The translations under genes and the position numbers were made by a program. From Lachnoclostridium sp. UBA5725 (GTDB lineage: Bacteria > Bacillota > Clostridia > Lachnospirales > Lachnospiraceae): 64,000 nucleotides of DNA. Every line of letters begins with the position of its first letter. The stretch's first letter is position 1. Under the pieces are notes generated by a model. The model did no database searches and was not told the DNA's origin. It saw nothing but the letters and a program-made list of their open reading frames with translations. Below, piece by piece: positions 1-8,077 of the stretch. Where the stretch lies: NCBI GenBank assembly GCA_002419585.1, contig DIGJ01000033.1, forward strand, positions 65,600 to 129,599, given 5' to 3'.

Positions 1-110
1 GTTTTACCGGTATTATTTTTTCCGACAAGTATAAGCGCGTTTTCCACCTCTTTGATTTCCAAATCACGGATGGATTTAAAGTTTTTGATATGCAAGTAAC
101 TGATTTTCAT
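1..110 (-). CDS. AAA ATPase (SMC/RecF/OLD-like), N-terminal fragment
   Basis: Only the first 36-37 codons are inside the window; the gene continues beyond base 1. The start ATG is the complement of 108-110 and overlaps the stop of the upstream flavin-reductase gene as ATGA, so the two are probably translationally coupled. The readable protein begins MKISYLHIKNFKSI and reaches a Walker A motif GKNNTGKT at about residues 30-37. This is the usual start of ABC-type ATPases of the RecF/OLD/AAA_15 kind. Which member it is (an OLD-family nuclease, for example) cannot be judged from this fragment. Confidence 0.75.
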   Translation of the reverse strand, partial: MKISYLHIKNFKSIRDLEIKEVENALILVGKNNTGK

Positions 111-712
111 GTCTTGCTTCCTCCCCTTATCCCTTTACTGCGTTTCGCACTATTCTTTTTAACGGAATAGCCAAAGGTACCAAGTTTTTCTCCCAAATCA
201 AAATATTCCCCATGAGAGTAAACAATCAATTCGGATTTATTTAAATTAAACCTTCCCTTTTCGTCCAGGAACTGGCGATCCACATGAACTCCTTCCACCA
301 TTCCCAAAAACATGTGGTGTGAACCAAGTTCTATTATTTGCTTTACCTTACATTCTATGTTAACTGGACACTCTTCGATATAGGGTGCATTCACTTTATC
401 TCCAGAAATTGGTGTTAAATGAAGCTCTTTAAATTTGTCTACATCCCTTCCAGATCGTACACCACAAAAATCGACCGCTGATGTCAATTTCTTGGTTGTA
501 AGATTGATGACAAATTCGCCGCTATTTTTTATCATATCATAAGAATAACGTTCTGGACGTACCGAAATATATACCATTGCAGGATTCGTACAAACCGTTC
601 CAGTCCATGCTACCGTTATAATATTTGGTGTCTTGTCACCTTCTCGACAGCTTACCATAACTGCAGGTAATGGATAAAGCATATTTCCAGGTTTCCATAA
701 TTCTTTTTTCAT
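107..712 (-). CDS. Flavin reductase-like FMN-binding split-barrel protein
   Basis: About 201 residues, the size of the flavin reductase-like family. The motif PNIITVAWTGTVCTNPAMVYISVRP near the N-terminus and the following SGEFVINL are typical of FMN-binding split barrels that reduce or bind flavin, often for a partner oxygenase or in anaerobe redox metabolism. I start at the second ATG (712) because the GGGAG ribosome-binding site lies between the two ATGs, inside the longer reading. The gene is followed by an ATPase gene with ATGA overlap. The actual substrate or partner is unknown. Soluble protein; no signal or membrane segment seen. Confidence 0.8.
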   Translation of the reverse strand: MKKELWKPGNMLYPLPAVMVSCREGDKTPNIITVAWTGTVCTNPAMVYISVRPERYSYDMIKNSGEFVINLTTKKLTSAVDFCGVRSGRDVDKFKELHLTPISGDKVNAPYIEECPVNIECKVKQIIELGSHHMFLGMVEGVHVDRQFLDEKGRFNLNKSELIVYSHGEYFDLGEKLGTFGYSVKKNSAKRSKGIRGGSKT

Positions 713-798
713 AGTTTCTCCCATTGTTTGATTTTAAGTTGATTGCGTTTTTGCCGATTGCATATTATAATAGCTATATTAAATGTGAGGTGACGCTT

Positions 799-1140
799 AT
801 GCCAAAATATCTTGACATCCAAAATGTAACACAGGGCATGGAGGACAAGGTTAAACAAACACTTAAGTTTAAAACAGGTAAATTCCTGTGGAAGGTTAAA
901 TTTAATACTCCCCTTGATCCAAGAACCGTAAACAATGTAAATCTTTATGTTACAAATACTGAAAAACAGCCTTTAATGACTTCGATTCACTATGATACAC
1001 TGAATAACATAATAGAAATAGAGCCTTTAGAGGCATATGCCCAGCATGAATCCTATATTCTTAATATTACAACTGCTGTCAAATCAAAAGGTGGAAATAA
1101 CCTTAAGACTCCTGTACAGCTTCAATTTAAAATTGATTAA
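799..1140 (+). CDS. Small SbsA-type Ig-like domain protein
   Basis: 113 residues when started at ATG 799, which has AGGTGA 6-8 bases upstream; a longer in-frame start at 724 lacks such a site and would overlap the divergent neighbour. The segment with KVKFNTPLDPRTVNNVNLYVT and later NNIIEIEPLEAYAQHESYIL matches the pattern of bacterial Ig-like (SbsA/Big_5) domains, where a calcium-independent beta sandwich follows FsxplDpxTvn. No signal peptide is visible, so an isolated cytoplasmic or non-classically exported Ig domain is implied. Function unknown. Its last 4 bases overlap the end of the convergent pyrophosphatase gene. Confidence 0.65.
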   Translation: MPKYLDIQNVTQGMEDKVKQTLKFKTGKFLWKVKFNTPLDPRTVNNVNLYVTNTEKQPLMTSIHYDTLNNIIEIEPLEAYAQHESYILNITTAVKSKGGNNLKTPVQLQFKID

Positions 1141-2798
1141 TTATTATCTTGTCGTAGGGTAAGCATGAGAGCTGGAATGAGTTGTTTCTTTCTTGATACA
1201 ACTCCTTCTAGCTTGATTCCTTCCTGTGCATTATTCATATCAAATGTGTCTTGTATGAGTTCTTCTGCACCATCTCCATAATATAAAAGTTGTGTAGATT
1301 CTTCCAATATATTGGTGAGCATAAAGAACAGCATCGATACTTTATGATGGTCAAAATCCTTTACCATATAATCATAAATTCTTTCTTTCATTTCCTCTAA
1401 TTCATCGCCGTCCATCGCATTGATTTGCCCAACACCAAATGAGACATCACCTGAAGTAAATACTTTATAGTCTTGATGAAAGATTTCTTCTGCTGACTTA
1501 TTTTTTAAATTACTTCCTGCCGCAAACATTTCCTTTGCGTAGCGATTTACATCAATTCCCGCAATATAAGACAACTTCTCTGCTGCCATAATATCTGCCT
1601 GCGTACAGGTCGGTGAACGATATACCAACGTATCTGAAATAATAGCAGAACACAATAAGCCTGCAATGTCTTTCGGTATTTCAATTCCATTCTCCTGATA
1701 CATCTGATAAATTATGGTGGCGGTACAGCCAAGTGGCTGATTACGGAAAAATACAGGGCTCATGGTCTGGATACCACCCAAACGGTGATGATCGATGATT
1801 TCTAATAAATCAGCCTCTTCAATTCCTTCTACTGACTGCGCACGTTCATTGTGGTCAACCAAGATAAGCTGCTTTCTTTTTGCATCCAATAAATTTCGGC
1901 GCGAAATCATTCCAACAAATTTATTATTATCATCTAAAATCGGGAAATAACGGAATCTCATTTTAGCCATAATATCGCGTATTTCTTCAATACGATCATC
2001 CTCATTAAATGTTACTAAATCTTTATTCTTCATAAAAAATCGAATCGGCATACTTTGATTAATCAAACGTGCAGCTGTAAACGTATCAAACGGCGTTTTT
2101 ATTATTGTACAGCCTTTGCTTTCTGCAAGCTTAGTAATGGTATAAGATACCATCGCCCCATCACATACAATAATGCAGCCGGCTGCCATCTCAATTGCAC
2201 AAAGTTGGGATTCATAACGGTTTCCAAGGATTACGATATCTCCTTTTTCAATATAACTTTCCATCAAATCCGGGTTCGCTGCTGCAATTAATACCTTTCC
2301 TTCACTTATAAAGGAATTGCTATCGCCAACAATCATTTCCCCTTCTAACGTTTCTATAATATTATTATATGGCGTTTGCGCTGTAGCGATAATTCTATTA
2401 TCATAAACATCCATATAAGACTTGGCAATATCACTAATTGTAATAAGCCCTTCTAGTCTTCGGTGAGCACTAACAATCGGCAAAGTATTTGCCTTACTCT
2501 CTCTCATTAGCTCCCACGCCTTTTTTAAAGAAATATTACTTGGTGTACCCTCTATTTGACGAAATTCTACATCTTTGACCTGTGTATGAACGTTTAAAAT
2601 CAATTCTGGTTCCTTCACATCAAAATAGTTTAATACAAAGGCTGTCTCCTGATTTACTTCACCTGCTCGCATCGGTGCAAAATGATTACCAGTCAATTTT
2701 TCTTTTAAATATGCATATGCAATTGATGAACTTATGGAATCCGTATCCGGATTTATGTGACCAACAACATATACGGTATTTTTTCTCTCCGTTTTCAT
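1137..2798 (-). CDS. ppaC: Manganese-dependent inorganic pyrophosphatase with CBS-DRTGG insert
   Basis: 553-residue family II pyrophosphatase, hydrolysing PPi to phosphate in the cytosol. The DHH phosphoesterase start GHINPDTDS (about residues 13-21), the DHH motif DHHRLGG and the C-terminal SRKKQ substrate-binding motif are all present. Plain family II enzymes are about 310 residues. The extra roughly 240 residues between the N-terminal motif and the catalytic DHH motif are two CBS domains flanking a DRTGG domain. In characterised clostridial enzymes this insert is an adenine-nucleotide sensor (AMP/ADP inhibit, ATP and diadenosine polyphosphates activate). GAGGAG precedes ATG 2798. It lies downstream of the TPR gene with 21 bases between, so co-transcription is likely. 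Confidence 0.93.
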   Translation of the reverse strand: MKTERKNTVYVVGHINPDTDSISSSIAYAYLKEKLTGNHFAPMRAGEVNQETAFVLNYFDVKEPELILNVHTQVKDVEFRQIEGTPSNISLKKAWELMRESKANTLPIVSAHRRLEGLITISDIAKSYMDVYDNRIIATAQTPYNNIIETLEGEMIVGDSNSFISEGKVLIAAANPDLMESYIEKGDIVILGNRYESQLCAIEMAAGCIIVCDGAMVSYTITKLAESKGCTIIKTPFDTFTAARLINQSMPIRFFMKNKDLVTFNEDDRIEEIRDIMAKMRFRYFPILDDNNKFVGMISRRNLLDAKRKQLILVDHNERAQSVEGIEEADLLEIIDHHRLGGIQTMSPVFFRNQPLGCTATIIYQMYQENGIEIPKDIAGLLCSAIISDTLVYRSPTCTQADIMAAEKLSYIAGIDVNRYAKEMFAAGSNLKNKSAEEIFHQDYKVFTSGDVSFGVGQINAMDGDELEEMKERIYDYMVKDFDHHKVSMLFFMLTNILEESTQLLYYGDGAEELIQDTFDMNNAQEGIKLEGVVSRKKQLIPALMLTLRQDNN

Positions 2799-2819
2799 AC
2801 CAATCTCCTCACAAAATAT

Positions 2820-4127
2820 TTATACATAGAGTTCATATTTGATTAGCGACTTAAGCTTACGGTTTCGATTCAACAGCTCATTCATTGCCTCTTCCTCATC
2901 TACAAATCCAACTACAACATTGATTCGCATACGCTTCATGATCTGACAAAGCGTTTGCAGGGACTCCAAAGAAAGTTCATGTGCTCCTTCAATTAAAAGG
3001 CATGATCCTTCCAGTTGTTCCCTTTTTTCTTCCAGATTTATGCTATTTACCTTTGCGGCCGCAATTCTAGCAATTCGTGGTGTTTTTAATACTCCTTTTT
3101 CACATAATTCTCGCATGAGTTTTTTTGTGATTTCCATGGTTTTTTCTTCATTGTTCCCAATCACCGAAAAATGTGGCATTTGCCTTGTTCGGATTGCTTC
3201 CTCCACAATGCTTTCTATCATCTGTTCTTTCTTACTTTTTTCACCCGTTTGAAGCACTGTTTCCACTTCTACTTGCTCTACTTTACGTTGCTCTAATACA
3301 GGTTGTTCTGATTCTACTTCTAGTTGTTCTTTTATTTGCTCTTCAAATTTTAGTTCTGGTTGTTCATCTAGTTCTATTTTGGTTTGCACTTCTTTCGCCG
3401 CTTCAATCAGATCCTTATCTTCGAAAAAGTCCTCCACATCCTCTTGCTCAGTTTCATATCGTTCTCTTTCCTGGCGATCTGCAATCCTTGCAGCAATTCT
3501 TAGTTCTGCTGCAAGATTTCTAGTTTCATCAATCGCCTTACGGGAAGAAATATCAATACCTTCCACGTAATGCAGTTTAAGGAGCATTGCCTTTTCCACA
3601 ATAATTCCTTCACCAAACCAAAGTATTATCTTTGTGCATTCTTCAATGCACGCTTCTTCCATACCCTCTTTGTGGTAAAGCTTCGCAAGTTCGTATGCCC
3701 ATTCTTCTAAATACTCATAAGACAAAATATCTTTAATATACACAATTAATTCCGCATGGTTCGCCCCTTTTGCCTTTTGGATATAAAAATTCAGAATATA
3801 ACACTCCGCACTATCTCGATCTATTTTTTTATAATCCTCGTAAAAATGCTCTGCTTCCTCCAATAACCCACATTGAATAGAAAGATATATCAAATGATAC
3901 AGCGCACTTCTAGATTGTACTTTATCAAAAATTAGCAAATAGACATCCCTTGCATCCAAAAAACGCTTGGATTCAATATAGATTTGTCCAATTGTTCGTA
4001 AGTCCATAATAGATTTCACTTTTTCTATGTCGATTTGCTCTATTAGTTCAGCAGCCTTTTCGATTTGCTTTTCTTCAAGTAGGTTTCTTGCCTGTGCGCA
4101 TTTTATCATACTATCAAGCTTGCCCAT
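2820..4127 (-). CDS. TPR-like protein with degenerate AAA+ domain
   Basis: 435 residues, not a family I can name. Residues 1-200 are alpha-helical repeats of TPR type. Residues about 215-300 form a highly charged Glu/Gln-rich linker. Residues about 318-435 line up by eye with the SpoVK/CbbX AAA+ family: GNNEEKT (324-330) where Walker A GNPGTGKT should be, LLIEGAHEL (377-385) for the LFIDEAYxL Walker B, then VVVGFVDEEEAMNELL and NRKLKSL for the AGYxxEMxxFL and NPGLxSR elements. The P-loop Gly-Lys and Walker B Asp-Glu are gone, so ATP hydrolysis is unlikely. A strong AGGGGGA precedes the ATG. It sits between the cNMP-domain gene and the pyrophosphatase, all minus strand, and may work with the former. 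Confidence 0.6.
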   Translation of the reverse strand: MGKLDSMIKCAQARNLLEEKQIEKAAELIEQIDIEKVKSIMDLRTIGQIYIESKRFLDARDVYLLIFDKVQSRSALYHLIYLSIQCGLLEEAEHFYEDYKKIDRDSAECYILNFYIQKAKGANHAELIVYIKDILSYEYLEEWAYELAKLYHKEGMEEACIEECTKIILWFGEGIIVEKAMLLKLHYVEGIDISSRKAIDETRNLAAELRIAARIADRQERERYETEQEDVEDFFEDKDLIEAAKEVQTKIELDEQPELKFEEQIKEQLEVESEQPVLEQRKVEQVEVETVLQTGEKSKKEQMIESIVEEAIRTRQMPHFSVIGNNEEKTMEITKKLMRELCEKGVLKTPRIARIAAAKVNSINLEEKREQLEGSCLLIEGAHELSLESLQTLCQIMKRMRINVVVGFVDEEEAMNELLNRNRKLKSLIKYELYV

Positions 4128-4200
4128 GGTTTATCCCCCTGTGTTTCATTGTATCTTAGTACTACTATAGTAGTCGTTCCTTGCTGTAATTTCAATGGTA

Positions 4201-6507
4201 TTATGCCTCTTTATAATATTGTAAGGTGTTAACAATTTCTTCCGGTATATTTTTTCCATCCTTTTCTAGGGCATGCACACAAAGCTCTAGAGTACGAATT
4301 TTTGCAGCTTTTTCTTGATTATAGCGATTCATCGCCTCTGCAAACATCGGCTGTCCCTTTAAATTCTCTCTAATATCACGGGCAAACGGGCAATATGTTG
4401 CCAGCATTTCTCTTGTTACTTTGCTTAATCGAATTGCTCCTTGTGACTCATTGCGAACCCAGGCTTCATAGTCCGATACAAATACTTCTTTTGAATTATT
4501 ACGGCTTTTTTGAATTTGTGCTTTTAATTTTTCTTTTCGATCTTCGGATAACTCGCGGTTTTTACGATAAAACTGAATATAATCCATATATTCACTTGTC
4601 AGTGACTTATATTTGATATTATTCCAGGCTGTCCCCTGAATCGTTCTGCATAGCTCCCAGCGATATCTACCAAGGATCTTAATAAAGAGCTCCTGTAGAT
4701 TTTTTACAGTAAAGCTAGGAAGTAAAAAGCGACCTTTTGAATCTCTCTTCCTGCCACTAAGATCTTGCCACATGACACCATTCTCTCCACTGTTTGGAAA
4801 TAAAATAATATCTGGAAAAACCTCTTTTACTACATATTCTCGCTTAATATTAATCTCTGCATTGTCATAAAATTCTTCGCGGTAAAATACACTGTAGTCA
4901 ATTTTCTTAAGTTCCTCTATTGCCTCATTTATTTTTTTACTAGTAACAAATGCTTTCTTTATTCCTGCTATGAATGAGCTTTCTTGCAAAAACGGAACAA
5001 AGGAGAGTATCTGCCCATTCACTAGACGATTATTATACTGGAACATGTTTTGAATTTCATAATCCAAGCGTGCCATTTTGTCATTTAGACGTTTAATTCC
5101 TTCTTCTTCTGTAATTTCGTTTGTTTTTCTTAGGGAACGAATATACTCCTCATAATCCAAGTCAAATTCACTTTTTGACGGAAGTTTCTTGCCAGTATAA
5201 ATGAGTGTTAACCACTGCTTCATATTGTAAACGCTACAAAGTCCAGCAGTTGTATCCTCCTCTAATTCAACAAGTTCTTCCAGCTGTTCTTCTCGAAGAA
5301 GTGTTTCATCCAAAAAACCATACTTAAGGAACAAGTCAATTACAAATGGACAATCTGGTTTGTTATATGCATTTAGAAATACCGCTTTATATATACTATA
5401 ATAAATACGGGATAATTCTTTTCTTAGCCTTCTACTTGCATCATCGGTTGCCATTTTATCACTAAGCTTTTTATATTCCTGCAATAATTTTCGAAATTCA
5501 TTTTCTACATCTTTTTCAATATTTGCAATCGAAAAAATAGTATCCAATGCATTCTGAAGGGATGCAATTTTTTGTTTTACTGAAACTCCCACTTCAGCTG
5601 GTGTTTCTCCAGAAATAATCATATAATAAAGGTTTTCCAATGGGTCCCGGTCAATGTGTAGCTGCTGACCCGTTCTCTTTTCAAATAACATATCAATATG
5701 ATTAATTTTTTCAACCATGCGATCAACGGAATCTACAAGTTCTCTGCTTGCATTCATTTTTTTTGCATTGATATCAATAATCAGCTTTGCGGTACGTTTA
5801 AAGAGACAATTTTCTCCAGTATCATAAAGCCGTTTTAAATTTGTACTTAAGTATCCTGCGATTTCCGAACATTCTAATATGAGCTGTCTTGCAAGCTCAG
5901 TTTGTTCTTCAATATAATAAAGGCAAACCGTTTCGTTTTGATAATAGGCCTTTTGTACCTCGATTGCAATACTCGCACATTCACTATAAAATTCTGCTTT
6001 ACGCATATCAAGAAGTTCACTTTTTTCATACATTCGTAATGTTTCAAGTTCTTCAAACGGTACTATCATATACTTAGTATTATTAGCTTCTGTTTTATAC
6101 AAATCATAATAATTCCTTAAAAAAGTACATAAGTTATCAGCTTCATTCGAAAGTGCTGTGACATTCACACACAAATCACGAATATAACGACTTAAAGATG
6201 CTACCATTAAACCACCATATTCTTTGTTTGCTTTTATAATATTTTGTACATCCTCCGGTGATTTTACCGGAAACGGATATACTACTACATTATCAAATGC
6301 CGTATAGGAAACGCTATTACTCCCACTGTATAAATCACAAATTCCCAAAAAATTTCCCGAACCTAGAATTGTTTGCATTCCATCGCGGTGAACCAGTACC
6401 CTTCCTTTTAGGACAAGGCATACACTTTCAATCGGTTCCTGTTCTTCATAAATAGAAACCCCTTTTACAATTTGATTCATTACATTCATGTTAAGACTTA
6501 ATCCCAT
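4201..6507 (-). CDS. Large protein with degenerate cyclic-nucleotide-binding domain
   Basis: 768 residues. The first roughly 110 residues read as a Crp-type jelly roll (GVSIYEEQEPIESVCLVLKG, then GSGNFLGICDLYSG and AYTAFD-like strands). The phosphate-binding cassette is altered: the FGE motif reads LGI, and the expected Arg-Ser-Ala is missing. No helix-turn-helix follows; instead about 650 mostly helical, charged residues of unknown fold, so this is not a Crp/Fnr transcription factor. No signal peptide or membrane segment. Start ATG 6507 has GGAGGG eight bases upstream. The downstream neighbour (73-bp gap) is the TPR/pseudo-AAA+ gene. Function unknown; a scaffold or sensor role is inference only. 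Confidence 0.6.
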   Translation of the reverse strand: MGLSLNMNVMNQIVKGVSIYEEQEPIESVCLVLKGRVLVHRDGMQTILGSGNFLGICDLYSGSNSVSYTAFDNVVVYPFPVKSPEDVQNIIKANKEYGGLMVASLSRYIRDLCVNVTALSNEADNLCTFLRNYYDLYKTEANNTKYMIVPFEELETLRMYEKSELLDMRKAEFYSECASIAIEVQKAYYQNETVCLYYIEEQTELARQLILECSEIAGYLSTNLKRLYDTGENCLFKRTAKLIIDINAKKMNASRELVDSVDRMVEKINHIDMLFEKRTGQQLHIDRDPLENLYYMIISGETPAEVGVSVKQKIASLQNALDTIFSIANIEKDVENEFRKLLQEYKKLSDKMATDDASRRLRKELSRIYYSIYKAVFLNAYNKPDCPFVIDLFLKYGFLDETLLREEQLEELVELEEDTTAGLCSVYNMKQWLTLIYTGKKLPSKSEFDLDYEEYIRSLRKTNEITEEEGIKRLNDKMARLDYEIQNMFQYNNRLVNGQILSFVPFLQESSFIAGIKKAFVTSKKINEAIEELKKIDYSVFYREEFYDNAEINIKREYVVKEVFPDIILFPNSGENGVMWQDLSGRKRDSKGRFLLPSFTVKNLQELFIKILGRYRWELCRTIQGTAWNNIKYKSLTSEYMDYIQFYRKNRELSEDRKEKLKAQIQKSRNNSKEVFVSDYEAWVRNESQGAIRLSKVTREMLATYCPFARDIRENLKGQPMFAEAMNRYNQEKAAKIRTLELCVHALEKDGKNIPEEIVNTLQYYKEA

Positions 6508-6591
6508 GATTCATGCCCTCCTAATGGTAAAATGCATAGACACTATTTATTATAAATCAAAATGTTGAATTCTTAAAGTTATAATTCTAAT

Positions 6592-6614
6592 AAAAAAAGA
6601 CGCATTTGCGTCTT
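6592..6614 (-). terminator. Intrinsic terminator of SRP RNA
   Basis: On the minus strand AAGACGC-AAAT-GCGTCTT forms a short hairpin (6597-6614) followed by a run of seven T. It lies about 30 bases beyond the 3' end of the SRP RNA, in the correct orientation. Confidence 0.8.
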
Positions 6615-6642
6615 ATTTATTAAATTTATTTATTAAATTAAT

Positions 6643-6904
6643 CCGCACGCCCTGCTTCGAATAAGATTGATAAACGTTACCTTTGCAGTTAACTCGGCCC
6701 AGGCACCCTTACGGCACACAAGAGGTTTCACTTAGTGCTGCTTCATTCCTGACCTGACACGATTCATGAATTCCTGTTGCGTAAGACCCAAACGTCAACA
6801 TCACTTACAAAGGGCAGCTTTACGAACCTATACCCTAGGCAGAACAACACCCCTGCTATAGCGGATTGCAGGTACAGGGCACCGCTGACTCCCCGGCTGT
6901 GCGG
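6643..6904 (-). ncRNA. ffs: Signal recognition particle RNA (large bacterial type)
   Basis: About 262 nt on the minus strand. The 5' CCGCACAGCCGGGG and 3' GGGCGTGCGG ends pair with each other, and the interior holds the diagnostic helix 8 apical region: GTCAGGTCAGGAATGAAGCAGCACTAA, written as GTCAGGTC, then GGAA, then AGCAGC. The length and the presence of an Alu-like 5' domain match the long scRNA form of Bacillus and Clostridia rather than the 114-nt Escherichia form. The RNA binds Ffh and directs co-translational membrane targeting. A consensus promoter and a terminator flank it, so it is an independent transcription unit. The exact ends are estimated from the pairing. Confidence 0.93.
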
Positions 6905-6944
6905 AAATATTATGACATTTTAAGCACTAGATAGTGCACTCACA

Positions 6945-6973
6945 AGTATAAATGTTTTACAATGTTCTGTCAA
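6945..6973 (-). promoter_or_regulatory. SigA promoter of SRP RNA
   Basis: Reading the minus strand, TTGACA (6968-6973), 17 bases, then TATACT (6945-6950). The -35 lies inside the last codons of tadA, so SRP RNA is transcribed from within the end of that gene. A small hairpin GCACTA-TC-TAGTGC (6924-6937) in the leader lies between the expected start and the mature 5' end and may aid processing. Confidence 0.85.
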
Positions 6974-7439
6974 GACCAATGCTTTTCTTTTTTTCTTCTC
7001 GAAGCTCTTTAAAAAATTTGGTTAAAAGTGCGCTACATTCTTCTACCAGTATTCCTCGTTCAATGATAACTTTATGGTTGAATTGTTCCATTTCTAACAG
7101 ATTAATAATAGAGCCTGCACATCCAGCCTTTGGATTCATGCTTCCAATCACCACTCGTTTCATTCTTGACTGTACAATGGCCCCTGCACACATTTGGCAA
7201 GGTTCGAGCGTAATGTACATCGTACAGTCTTCCAATCTCCAGTCTCCCATTACTTTGCTAGCTTTTCGAATGGCAAGTAGTTCTGCATGCGCCAACGGAT
7301 TTTTACTTGTGTTACGTTTATTATAACCCCTGGCAATAATTTTATCCTGATATACAATCACGCATCCAATCGGCACTTCCTTGATCTGATACGCTTTTTT
7401 TGCCTGTTTAATTGCCTCTTTCATATATTTTACATCCAT
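6957..7439 (-). CDS. tadA: tRNA-specific adenosine deaminase
   Basis: 160 residues; deaminates adenosine 34 to inosine in tRNA-Arg(ACG). Zinc-site motifs are HAE (NPLAHAELLAI) with the catalytic Glu, and PCQMC (TLEPCQMCAGAI). I use the ATG at 7439 (MDVKYMKEAI) because AAGGAG lies 9 bases upstream; a further upstream ATG at 7469 has no such site. The length is normal for the family. The end of the gene contains the promoter of the SRP RNA. It is transcribed divergently from the GNAT gene at 7526. Confidence 0.93.
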   Translation of the reverse strand: MDVKYMKEAIKQAKKAYQIKEVPIGCVIVYQDKIIARGYNKRNTSKNPLAHAELLAIRKASKVMGDWRLEDCTMYITLEPCQMCAGAIVQSRMKRVVIGSMNPKAGCAGSIINLLEMEQFNHKVIIERGILVEECSALLTKFFKELREEKKKSIGLDRTL

Positions 7440-7525
7440 TGATGAAAACTCCTTAACACTTTTTACCATAATTTTGATATACTAATAATAAAATTATGAT
7501 AGCACGAACCGAAAGAGGTGGCAAC

Positions 7526-8077
7526 ATGGACTTAATTTATAACACAGCACGTCTAACTTTGCGTATACTTCATTCCACTTATGCACAAGACGTTTGTGAT
7601 TTTTATAAAAAAAATAGGGATACTTTTGAAGCAGTGGAGCCTCCTCGTATCCCCAATTTCTATACGATAGATTTTCATCGTTCCAATCTGTCCAATGAAT
7701 ACAATGAATTTATACAAGGTAAGTATATTCGCTTTTATTTATTTGAGCAAAAAAAACCAGAAACTATAATTGGTTCTGTCTGTTTCAATGCATTTCGTCA
7801 TGGTTGTTTTCAAAGCTGTGTCGTAGGGTATAAAATGGATCAAGACTATTGTAATTTAGGTTACATGACAGAATGCTTGGATTATACCATTCATCAGCTT
7901 ATTGCAAAGGAATATGGCATTCATCGCATTGAGGCTATGGTATTACCTAACAATTATTCTTCCATTCAAGTCCTTAGTAAATTAGGATTTGAAAATGAAG
8001 GAATCACCAGAGATTATGCAAAATTAAATGGTATTTGGTGCGATCATTTGAGATACTCGATACTTGTATACCAATAG
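7526..8077 (+). CDS. GNAT acetyltransferase, RimJ/RimL type
   Basis: 183 residues starting at ATG 7526 with AGAGGTGG just upstream. The N-terminal TARLTLRIL, the central IIGSVCFN strand, and the C-terminal half with IHRIEAMVLPNNYSSIQVLSKLGFENEG are the classic RimJ/RimL-type GNAT pattern (acetyl-CoA binding and the NxxSxxvleKlGF motif). Substrates of this branch include ribosomal-protein N-termini and small amines; here it is unknown. The last 34 bases overlap the 3' end of the convergent gene at 8044-8856. Confidence 0.85.
   Translation: MDLIYNTARLTLRILHSTYAQDVCDFYKKNRDTFEAVEPPRIPNFYTIDFHRSNLSNEYNEFIQGKYIRFYLFEQKKPETIIGSVCFNAFRHGCFQSCVVGYKMDQDYCNLGYMTECLDYTIHQLIAKEYGIHRIEAMVLPNNYSSIQVLSKLGFENEGITRDYAKLNGIWCDHLRYSILVYQ

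Noticed and set aside
3173..3570. Overlapping plus-strand frames rich in Leu and Ser in the Glu/Gln-rich part of the TPR gene
   Set aside because: These are antisense readings of a repetitive charged linker; they lack start signals and any recognisable domain.
4162..4173. Palindrome CTACTATAGTAG upstream of the TPR gene as an operator
   Set aside because: Short and AT-rich, found only once; not enough to claim a regulatory site.
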